In this document: piece after piece, positions 11,501-23,500 of the stretch
Numbering within the stretch: the stretch's first letter is position 1
Layout of the letters: every line of letters starts with the position of its first letter
DNA from: Apostichopus japonicus
Taxonomy: Eukaryota > Echinodermata > Holothuroidea > Aspidochirotida > Stichopodidae
Length of the DNA stretch: 64,000 bases
Direction: 5' to 3'
Assembly: GCF_037975245.1 (NCBI RefSeq)
Contig: NC_092569.1
Location: 28,031,668-28,095,667 of the forward strand
The notes under the pieces: model-generated
The model's input: the letters and a program-made list of their open reading frames with translations, nothing else
What the model was told of the DNA's origin: nothing
The model's database searches: none
Made by a program: the position numbers and the translations under genes

Positions 11501-14500
11501 ACTCTGTTACATTTTCAATTGGGTTTACACTTCTGGGACGTACCCTGATGCTCTTAAAACAGCTAAAAAACCAAATTTTCAAGAAAGGAGACAACACTAT
11601 CGCTGAGAACTACCGGCCAACAGTGGCGGAGCTTCCAAACAGTCAGGGAGCGGATGCACCCCCCCCCCCCCCCCCTGACGGACTCAAATGGACTGCAGGC
11701 GCCCTTTTCAGCTTCTTAGCACTTTTTACTTATTCATGATTATTGACTTATTTATTGCACTCTCATCTACCTATTGACATTTGTCACATTTTGATGGTGT
11801 AGTTTACTGACAAAATGCTCTAACGTACGGCGGTATTTAATTTATCTGTTGTACGAAGCTCTTTCCAGTTTCCAAGAACTGTACAGGGTTTTCGATCTAT
11901 TTTTTCAAAAACATGAGCACTTACAAAGATACCACAGGGATTGTGATGAAGCGCATGTACTTTCAACACCCATATAAACTTCCGACTTGTCACAAATGGC
12001 GATGACACATATTTATTCTTCGTTTATCTGCAAATTAGCAAGGCCCGGAAAGGGTCTTTTCCGGCGATCTAGGGAATACCTTTACTCAAAAAAATTCTGT
12101 ACGCTCCGCGCCAACTTGTGGTGGCGCTCCGCTTAGATAGTGTCGAAAGCGCCCCTACAGGCCATTCTCGCCCCCCTGACCAATACCCCTAGCTCTGCCA
12201 CTGCCGGCCAATCAGTGTATCACCCTAATAATATTTCAGACGCAATCTTTGATGTCAGTTTGACATATAGTTCGGTCATTTCAGTATGTTACTTGGCTGA
12301 AAGCCCAGTCAATCTTTCTTTATTTTCCACGCGCAATTTGCAGATTTGTCGAAAAATGTCAATGCCGGTGTCAAACTCACAATAGATATGTCATGATATT
12401 TCAAAGTAACTTACCAGATTGTTTTTTTTTTATCTATTTCACTAAACTATTTGATGACCATATCAAAACATGGGATCTCAAAATAAAGGATGTTGAGAAA
12501 ACTTTAGGGCAGCTTAGAAGGCCTGGGAAGTGTCATTTCCAACGATCTAAGAGGCCTTTTTAGCTAAAAATTTCCGGTACGCTGCGCGCCAACCGATGGT
12601 GGCGCTCCGCTTAGATAGTAACAAGAAAATGGTCAAGCCCGCCCAGGAAATGTTCAAGCCCCCCCAGCACCCCCCCACTGAAAAAATCCTGGCTACGACA
12701 CTGATCAGGACAGTATATAATCATCAGAGACACGTACGAGATGAGTAGCAAAGTCGCAAGGGTAACATCTACCCCCCCCACCTTCTCCCGCCTACCCCTT
12801 CTTAAATGGATGTCTGATACCAATCAATTGCAATCTAACTTTGAACAAATTCTGGAAAATTTTTGGAAAATTAGAGACATGTGACAAGTGCTTTAATGCT
12901 GCAATACCAACCTGCAGTTCCAGTGTAAGCTCCCAGCCCAGACAGCCTGTAGTTATCACTTTCATCGTTGACGCGGAATAAGTCGTATTTAGCATAGTAG
13001 GGGTTTCCATATTTGTTCACCATGTCAATCCGGATTTCATAGTCACCTTGATTGGTGAGGAGGGACAGTTTATCATTACCTAACCAAAACTCGTGGCTGG
13101 GGTCTCCAAAGCCTTCCTTATAGCTGATCCAGTTACGATAAAAGTCAACGGAACCATCAACGCGACGTTGGAATACCTGTTTAATACAAAAATAAAGTCA
13201 AAGATGCATTGGTAACCCTTTAGGTACTAATTCGCATACCTTTCAATTACTTCATTTTTTCCAGAAGGAAATTAGATTATTTAGAATTAGGAATCATTTT
13301 TATATTAACCAATAACAGAAAACAAATTGAGCTCTTAGAGGTTTTAAAGAAATATTGAATAAAATATCACTTATTATTTAAAAGAGTTTTTACGGTATAT
13401 GACGAAAAAGAGAGTAAATAAATGCAATCTTTTAGTGATCAAAGTGCGGCAGGTTGGCGAAACATATCACCTGGGAGATAATGGTTTCTAGTTTTGGTCT
13501 GATATAGTCGTAATGTGGGATTTCCATACAATCTGAGCAGTTCAAGGTTTTCCCATCTAAAATTATATGTATGGGTCTGTTCACGTTAAAGCGCCCAAAT
13601 TAGCATACATGGCATTTGGAGCATTCTTACAAAATACTTAGAGATTCTAGAGATACAAATATTATCCCCATGGAGAGAGTCCACCTAGCTGTACCTACCA
13701 TAGCATAGACAATTTCCTGAGATATGCATATGGTATGCTATACTCCCAGAGGTGCCGAAATGTGGACGGAAAATGTTGCCATTCCAAACTGCACTATTTG
13801 TACTTTGAGCTATTCTCAACTCCAAAAGTGGATTACTCCAAATTTTGTCATGATTGAACTTTGTGGTATAGGTACCCTCTTATAAATATTTCAGAAAAAT
13901 TTCACGGATGAATTTGCGAATTATTGCGAAACCGGACCAGTGTTTCGGACATCACTTTTTCCGTCCACATTTATACACCAATTTGTGAGTGGCGTAGTTT
14001 GGGGTTAAATAACAAATGTTGAAAGTGGTGTGCTTTTTCAATACTGTCATAGTTGTAACAAATAAAATATATATATATATCAGATGCATGTCCATCCAGC
14101 CACATTGTATTACACAATAAATTTAAACAACATGCAAAATGTTTCCGTCCACAATTTGGTGATGTCCGAAACATCATGGAGCAACTAATATATGAAGTAT
14201 GTTGAAACCCACAAGACTGTTTTGTTGCTCTTATTAAAGCATGAGTAACTCCTCCAATTACAGTATGTACATGACACATTTCCACTCATCCGTTTTGATT
14301 TGATAACCACTTCAATTTTTCCATCCATGTGTGTGATGGCCGAAACTTACACCAGTGATGTCCGAAACAAGTTTTGATTAATATAGCTTGCAAAAGACAC
14401 TATAGCTGAGCACTTTATATATTATGACAAGTTCTATTGTTGCAAACATACTATACATATTCTGCACTACTCAAACTTTTTCCATCTTTACCAAATAATA

Positions 14501-17500
14501 AATAACCTTAAAAGTATGTTTCTGACATCACCATAATATGTTTCGGATATCACTTTTGTGAATCCAACATATTGTAAAACAGCACTAGTTTCAACTGAAT
14601 GATTCAACTGGTTGATTTTAGTGTGCTAGAATACACTTAGATACTACAACAGAATGCTTCTTAACTTTGGTGTCATTTGACCAACATGTATTGATCTTTT
14701 GATGACTTGTGACAAGTCTAAAATGATATTCTACATATTTGGGTATGAATGTTACTGGGAACATCAAATTACTTGAATTTTTCTAGATCTGACATCATTA
14801 ACACTACAATTTTCCATCATTTAGTACTGAAGGAGTAATAAAAACGTTCGGTGAATTTCTTTCTGCCATAGCATGTATCGGGATGGCATCACATTTACAG
14901 TACATTAGAAAGTAATGCTGTAATTGTCTGTTATAGCTTGAATCAAGCTATTTGTCACAACCATAGAAAGCCTATTTATAGGCTAGAAGAACTACATCAA
15001 AGGGCACATGATTACCATGCATGGACTGTCATTGTGATCTGTTCCAGCTTCCAGGGTGGTACCAATTTGATATTTCCCAATATCAGTTTGAGAATTGCAA
15101 AGTTAATTACACACAATTGTAATAGGCCTAGACGAGTTTTGTAGCATACAGTACTGTACAGTAGATCATTTTTCTATCACACTGGTCTACGGCACAGTAT
15201 CTCAACGCCACTTTCATAAACCAAATACAGTTCAGTGTCGTCTGCCGCTCTATATGAATGAAATCAGTGTGCATCTATGACACCCTATATGTCAGAGCAA
15301 TTTAACCCTTTAAATACCATTATAGGAGGTCCCCAGGGGAAATAATTTACAAATCTTACTAAAAATCCAGTCACTTTTGGCAATAGGAACCCAGGTACTG
15401 TTGAAAAGGTATTGAAATGAGGTTTCCAAAAATGTCTTTGTTTTTTTTCAGAATTGAGCTAATTACGTATGCAAATATGCAAATGAGGTCATTCTAGGGA
15501 AACCGTACTTTTCTACCATGATTATCATCAATGCTCATTCAGTCATGTTAAACAGTTGAACATGCAGAAGATATCACCTTCTCTCTAGGACAGGGAAAGG
15601 ACACGAACACATTGGACAGACTCCACTTATCTCAACATACTGAGATACACGAATAGTACAACAGATTTGTTTTCTTCTTGGTCCAGATTGAAATATGTTG
15701 TTGGCCACCAGTTGAGAACCCCTGATACTGTATATTGGATATCACACTATATATAGCGACCCATTCACCTCCGTCAGTCATATTATAAATATATTATATA
15801 TACCTCCTATACTATAGGATGTCATACTAGACTTACCGTCCATCCTCCTCCGTCAGTCATATTATGCATATACAATATATCGTCTATACTATAGGATGTC
15901 ATACTTGACTTACCGTCCATCCTCCTCCGTCAGTCATGTTACAGAAAACATCAAATGAATCTCCAGTCCAGTTAGTTGGTTTGATTGTGTAGATGCCATT
16001 GGTTGTATTACCAGCATTGAAGACATCCAAGCAGTCTTTTATCTAATAATAAAATAACAAGTTACTTAATAGCAAGCAAGCAATCCATGAAGTGACATAT
16101 CTTATCTTATAATGGATAATATATGACCTTTGACAGCAGTACACGATCATTCAGCTTTTTCTTCATACTTTTATTGGAGTATTCAAATAGCTAACAAAAA
16201 TCCTACAGAACAATATGCTGAACGAGGAAGAAACATTAACGTCACATGGAAAGGAGGTTCCTCATCCTATACGCACTCCATGCACAGACATTTTGTTTGG
16301 TGATACTTCATACAATCTAGCTGGAAGCATTGATGTCTTGATACTTTGTGTCGAATTCATTGCAAATCTCTGACGATTCTAAGCTATTACAAACAGAATG
16401 TTCTAATTGGCTCTACTGATAGTGTTGATGTTTCCAAGATTCATGGAATGTACTTTTAATGCCAATCACAACATCTAACCTTCTCTCCTACAAAGAGTGA
16501 CATCGTAACCGAATAGTTTCAAGGGTATCTTTACTATTGGATGACAAAGGGGAAAAAATATACCAATTTCATTTTTTTTTCTATTTATTTACAGTATTCC
16601 AAGCTTATTTCTTTGATGTTTCTGTGAGATCTCTCGTCTACACTGAAAGTGATAATTAACAGCCAACATACAGTATTGTACAGCCAGGCAATATCATTTT
16701 TTGCTCATATCATCATCAAATTTTGAATCTTAAATCTTACTCCTCAAACACAATATTCTCTTACTTCAAAATTGTATGTAATTAAGTATATAATTCTCAC
16801 CACGATAAAAGGATCATCACCAGTAGTGGTTTCCATTGGGGTGGTCTGCACTGATTCGCTGGCTATCGTTAAAACAAGAAAACCCAAAAAATATCTCGTT
16901 TTGCTGACTCTTTACATCAGGTACGATAATTGAGTGATATACAATCATGCTGAACTATCTAAGTCTGCTCAAATTCGAAGTACTTCAGACAGATCCTTTT
17001 AGAGATCAGTTCTGATAAATACATACGTCTCATGGCTTGTCTACCGTGCCAGCGTATTGACAAATTCTACCAACAATTCCAAGTATTATGGTATAATACG
17101 GTAAACTAGGGATGGTTAGGGCATAATTGTTCTCTGATAGGATAGCTTTGATTAAGCTCTCGCTGATTTTTCCATTCTTCAGCTTCAGATTTTCATGGAT
17201 GGTTTGACCGTTTTCAGAAATAGAGAGACTTAATACTTGCAAAGGTCGGGAGAATCTAACTGCTCAAAACAAGGAAAAAGTTCCCTTACTTACGGCATGT
17301 GTTGAAGTAATTACCGTATATATAACCCACGAAAGTGTCTGAATTAGATACAAAACTGATGTTTATTCGATCACATGGCAAAATTGGCGGTTTCCGTTAA
17401 GGCTTCGTAGATTATAATTGGGATTGAAAAAGTTGTTACAGTTTGACTAAAGAGGACAGCAACTACAGTGTCTATAACTGCAACTACATATGTATAACAC

Positions 17501-20500
17501 AGTACGCAACTTAAAGACCAACTTTGGAGACACATTTTTGGGGGGGATTTTCCATTAATTTGGGAGTTTACATACTACCCATAATCAACATGTGTAAAAA
17601 ATAATCTTCGAAAACCTTCTATAACCCATCAAAAAACGACCACGAAAATTGATATTTTGGGTAGTCACGTGACATGAACCTCTGGAATGTCTGAAAACAG
17701 AGATTGTTCCAAAGTAGCCTCTGGTCACCGTGTGACGTCATAATGTGTATACCGCGAAAATCAAACGCTAAACCAGGCACTGTTTATACACAGATAGCGA
17801 AAAATTGTACTGTATTTGACTTCCACTTTCGAGCGTAAAAGGTAAAAGCTGTTAGCTTAAAACAAGAACATATGAAAGTAAACAACTAGTTTTAAGACAA
17901 GTTTAAGCAGAAAATTTAGTAAAATGGGTTATTTTATTAGCAAAATTTCCACTCATAGGGAGGCATAGTTTACATAGCGGACCGTCAATAGGTACGTACG
18001 GTACAATATACTGTAGAACATGCAAGCAGCTTGCCGATTCCGTAATACAATTTGATCGCAAGATACCACAAACTGAACAAAAGAATATACCTAAAAGATG
18101 CCTCATGCGTGATATGTGACGGGAAAATAGTTAACGTTACTGTCACCGAATTACCCCCCAAAACACTTAACATAATCGAACAACTACGAGAAGACAATGG
18201 CCCGAATCGACCAGGGTAGCATATACATGACTAAGCTTCAGCTGAACATAGTACTCACTCGTTTTAATATCCAAAAGTACAAACACAGATAAAGTATCCT
18301 GTCAATAAACAAAATTTAGCAGTGAATATCCAAATCCACGCTTCTCGTTCAATCCTGGGCGAAATACTACCGTGACTTTGTGTAGTTCCATAGAGTTAGG
18401 TCTAGTTGAAACAGGCCTTGACCAGTAACATCCCACAATCACAAGACAGTCACTAACGAAATAAAACGTCCGATTGCTATATATTACCGTTTTATTCCAC
18501 TCCTTGGACCATGCAGATGCCGGAACAAACATAACGGACAATATAACACATGTATCACAAACTCACGATACTGGAATACGACAAATGACATGGATAAATG
18601 CGATGAAATCCTAACATGACTATTTACATACCCCGTGGGAGTTGTAACTCACTACATGTACTAACAATGCTACCCTATATGCACGGTCTACATACACGGT
18701 CTACATATGCGTGATATAATGTTACATGTAAGAACGGCCAGGGCGTGTTTACGAGGAGACTTGAAAGGGTCAATTTCACATTAGCTATAGATGTCCGCCA
18801 CAGCTGTCAAAAGTATATAAGTTTCTCAGAATGAGACTTTTGCAGCATACACAGAGGCAGGGTCATGCATGTGGACTCATGGGCATGAGATACTCCGGGT
18901 GCTGACAAATCTTTCCTCGTGGATCTCACAAAATTGATCCAAAGTCTACGGCGTTTTACGTCGGTTCTTCTACTCGGAAAGCTAAAAAAGCTGATGCTTT
19001 TGTTGGCTGAGGTATAACTACAACCTCCAACAACACAGAATTCTGGCATTTCGGCGGAAAAAGGAGTACTATCGTTGATGTTTTTGGCAGCTCAAGTATA
19101 AAACTTTACACACTAAAAGTATTGTTGTGAGTGCGTTATACCAACAGTGACGTCACATGGTCACCTGATGTCTTAGGAATGTTTCAGGAATGTCTGAAAT
19201 AGGTTTCCTTAAAAGCTGACCTTTCTTCCCATTTTTCACGTAGTTAACGTCCGAAATTGGTACAGTTAATTACAGCAATGTAATTGGAGTGAGTTAGGGA
19301 TTATATACATGCAAAATGGTGGGATTTTATGTTCATTGAAAAGTCTCCATAGTTGGTCTTTAAGGGAACACAGGGAGTCACCGTACACACAAAAAAAAAA
19401 AAAACCAAGAGGGCAATCTACTGTCTTTGCGTGAAGTCAGGATGGTATGGTGATTACAGTGAACCAATGTCTGTGCTCACTAGTCATCCAGTGTGCAGGG
19501 GTGCGTTGTAAGAGTATGGGTCGTAACAACTATTGAAAATAAGGTTACGACAGTAGAGTCGGGCAGGGGAGGGGGGTTCAGTCAGGGCAAGTGGGGCCAG
19601 GTTTTAAGTTTTATTGCAATAAAAAATCTTTCTCAGGTTTTCCAATGCTATGAATTTGCTCTCTTTACTGCACATCCTTCATGTGCAATGTCGGAAATAT
19701 GTCGTTTGTCAAGGTAACAAACACATTTCAGATCCAAAAAGTGTAACACAAATCAATAAAAGACAATGTGGCAATGGTCTCAAAGAAAGAGGCTCAGGTG
19801 AACTAGTAAGCATGACTCCTTCCTTCTATATACCAGTACAGAAATTGAACAGTTTTAACCAATTATGCAAAGTTATAAATGGAGAAATAATTTTGCATGA
19901 CACATGTGACCTAGCTTAACGAGGACGTCTTCACGCATCATTAATATATGTAGTTCAAATGTGCAGGGGTCAGTTGAAAGACTATACGGGTCTTTACCAC
20001 TATTGAAAATTAAGTCATAACAGTGGAGTAGGGTTAGGTCAAGTCGGTCAGTCGGGTCACGTCGGTCAGTCGGGTCATTGTCGGTCAGTCGGGTCACGTC
20101 GGTCAGTCGGGGCAGTGAGCAGCTAGCTTAAAGGATGGCTTTAAGTACAGAATTAATGTTGATATGTTGTAGACTATTTAAACATGTATATATTTCTATC
20201 AGTCAAGGTTGTAATTCTATTGCACAGTGGTAATCATCTGAGTCTGATTAATTAAAGTGGCTGGACTATGTAGTCTACTAGTAACATGCAGAGACCATTG
20301 TTAAGTCAGCTCATGCTGAAATGCAATACAAAAACGTGATAAAACACATGTACAATGTTGTGGCCTCTAATAATACGTAGTGTAACTTACAAGGAGTTAG
20401 AGTTTGTCATGGCAAAAATGGTGTTTACTAAAGACAACCAAGGATGCCATGCTGTTTTAATAAACACAATTCAGATCCAAAAAGTGTAACAAAAATCAAT

Positions 20501-23500
20501 AAAAAACTAGTGGCAATGGTCTCAAAGAAAGAGGCTCAGGTGTACTTGTAAGCATGAATCCTTCCTTCTTCCCTTGCATATACCTAACATTTACATTTAC
20601 TGTACCTTCCCTGACAGTCGAGTCAGTTGTTTCACCACTTGAAGTTTGCTTTGGGGTGGTCTCAACAGGTTTGCTTGAGTACAGATTGGTAGCTATCAGT
20701 AGGTCAAAGTAAATGTGAAAGGAAATAAAATACTGATGAAGAGCTTTAAAAGTTGTTATTGGAAAGGTTTGAAAGAGCAGGTATATATGTATATTTACCA
20801 GTACAGACATTGATTTGAATTGAATTGAATTAAATTTATTTCTACATTCCATTATTTTACATTTGAACAGATTAGGATAAAATATAGATGGTATCAAATA
20901 TAGTAAACAGTAAATATAGAGTATTGAAATAATATATATGTGAGATGGAAGTAGAGGAACCACAAATAAGTGGATACTTTTCTGGTCTGGTCCCTTTGTA
21001 ACAAAGAAAGTGCAAAGTACAAAACCCACCCCACCACCCCCATCCCCCGAAAAAACCAACAAAGTCAAAATCTTATGAAAAGAGACAGAAGCAGAAGAGA
21101 AGAAAAACAGGAAGTACAACTAAGATGGATTGCTATGCAATAGGTATTGTTTTAGTTTTTGCTTAAAAGTATTGAGTGTTGGAGAAATTTTAATGACATG
21201 ATTAAGAGATTTCCAGAAGGGTACACCTGTGCTACGAATTTGAGCATGGTTAAGACTAGTTCTAGAGTAAGGATGGTGTAGCATATTCATCGAACGAGTG
21301 TTATAAGTGTGATAACTAGAATTGCAAGTATAAAAGTTATTGAATGCTGGTGGGAGAAGACCATGATGAAATTTGTACATAAATATCCCTAGTTGGTACT
21401 TGCACAAATCATATAAAGTTAATGTATTGGAGTCTATAAAGAGAGGAGCAGTATGCGAGATGTAATGAGTCTGGTTTATATTGCGGATAACACGTTTCTG
21501 TAACTTAAATAAACTGTTAAGTAGAGTTGGCTGTGTATTGCCCCAGACAAGAAGACTACAGTTGAGATGGGGAAGCACAAGAGCATTATACAGGGTAAAA
21601 AGTGACTTCTTAGGTAAAAAATTCTTTAGTCTATTGATCACACCATTGGATTTAGAAAGCTTCTTGCTGACCTCGGAGATGTGTTGTTTCCAAGTCAACT
21701 TTTCATCAATGGTTGTCCCTAAAAATTTAGCATGAGGTGAAGCATCAACTTGATGCCCATCCAGTATAACATTAATGTTACTAGAGTCTTGGACCTTGTT
21801 ATCAAAAATCAGTAATTTTGTTTTTAGAATATTAAGAGAAAGTTTATTTGTTTTGAGCCAGTCAGAAATGTTTGAGAAACCACTAGCAGCTTCAGCAAGA
21901 GTATCACGTAAGTTCTTATTTTGTAGGAATACTGTGGTATCGTCAGCAAACAATAGGGCACACCTTTTCCATATGGCGGATCTATAGTCCAAGTTTGGCC
22001 TCAATCCAACATTCCCTTATTGAGATAGAGCGTACCCAAGCAAGTGTCACAGACGCACACACACACATACACACACGCACATACATACACACACACACGC
22101 CTTTTTTTGCTAAAGCAAGGAACCAAAAATGATAATGATAATGATAAAGTCAATAAGCATGCAGAGACAACATAACATTTGTGATTTTTGAAATATTTTG
22201 ACCTTGTTTCTCCATAAATACGACATCAAGTGGACTAAATGACACTTGAACAAACTTAACCATAAAAAAAACCTTTCACAATCTTACCTTTTTTATCATA
22301 TAGTCTATGAAAGCCTGTGCTACATATAATTTAAACATATAATTAAGCACTTTTTGTTAATAAGCTTGCATTATAGCTAGCTGGCATGGATGAAACTCTG
22401 GTACAGATAATATGTACAAAGATCATATCAAAATGTTAGCTTCCTGTGACCATCTCGACAACAGAAACTGGCTATAAGTCCCGAGAGATGCCAAAAGAAT
22501 TAAAAACAGTGGAATGTGCGAGAGGGAGGGGGAATGCCCGACCACAATAAGATGTTTTGTTATCCTGGGAGGAGTCTATAAGGCGTGATAACCCATACCT
22601 ATTGCGAAGTATGCAGGGAGGTTGCTTAGATGCACAGAGTGTTATAATTTGCAAATTTTGAAACAATATTGATGAATTTTCAAAAGCATCGTTTGTACCA
22701 TACATACATGCTATCGTTGTACTGTACAGTAATTGAACAAGTTTGTGTATTATTACTATTATATCCTGCAGTGGGGGGGGGGGGCTTAATCCCCTTGCTT
22801 TTATTGGAGTATACATGGGTAAGCCACTGGCAAGGTCACGATTGTCCTCACCTCCATCGTCAGTCAAGTATATGACATTTATTCAGGTCCAAATTTCAAA
22901 TTCTGCGCACATCACTCGGTTGGATTTTGCTGAAATGTAACGGAAGTTCCAGTCAAACTATTTATTTTGTTTTATCTTACCTTCTTTTGTAACATGGTCA
23001 TCTGGTTTCGGTGCTGCCCCTGGGCATGGACCAGGATTGTAACGAGCTGTTGAATAATGAATCACATGAAACATTACTGGATTAGAACTCTTTGCCTCCA
23101 GAATTGATTTCAATAACATCTGCTGACAATTTCAAAGTGAAAACATCTAGGTACTTAGCAGAGATTTAATATGCAACACATGACACGTGTCTGGTGATGT
23201 CACGAAACATCCTTTGCGAAATGGACACCAGTCTATATGTAGATGTAGTGAAAGGAGAATTGAAGGCAAGACACTTGCTGTGCAAGTGCAGTGTATAAGT
23301 TATAACTACAAAGTGGCTATTCTTACAACTAGTCGTAACAATAATTCTCTTTTGCGCATGCGCAGTTGCTATAACGTGGCTACTTTTACAACTAGGAGTA
23401 CTATTTTTACGACAGGAGTAACAATAATTTCCGGTTAGGGTTAAGGTTAGGATCGGATTTCGGGGTTAGAGTTAGGGTTACCCCTACTAGTACATGCGCA

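Larger units (their letters stand above)
10891..12703. mobile_element. Outer hAT-like composite element, copy A
   Basis: It begins CAGCGGCGTAGCTACG and ends GGCTACGACACTG (inverted ends CAGYGKCGTAGC). The flanks are an exact 8-bp target duplication, ATCAGGAC, at 10883-10890 and 12704-12711. The diverged third copy of this intron (about 33793-33830) reads through without the element, which fits an empty site. Inside are a LINE reverse-transcriptase fragment and a nested hAT-like MITE (11621-12203). No transposase is seen. Confidence 0.8.
1028..23085. repeat. Large segmental duplication, copy A (partner 40686-63645)
   Basis: The sequence runs collinear and in direct orientation with 40686-63645. 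It includes the NDUFS5 last exon, FReD exons 7 to 2, and most intronic repeats. Differences are scattered substitutions plus block indels: a 516-bp insertion at 7731-8246, LINE and THAP-element insertions, and a non-homologous centre (about 16150-19720 versus about 57560-60640). The two copies are about 40 kb apart. Confidence 0.92.

Noticed and set aside
22472-22867. 131-residue minus frame in FReD-1 intron 2
   Set aside because: Runs through a poly-G tract, has no domain, and is not conserved in copy B.
22845-22870. Possible extra FReD exon end with donor on minus
   Set aside because: Only about 20 bases resemble exon 5, with no acceptor or continuing frame; FReD-1 phases close without it.
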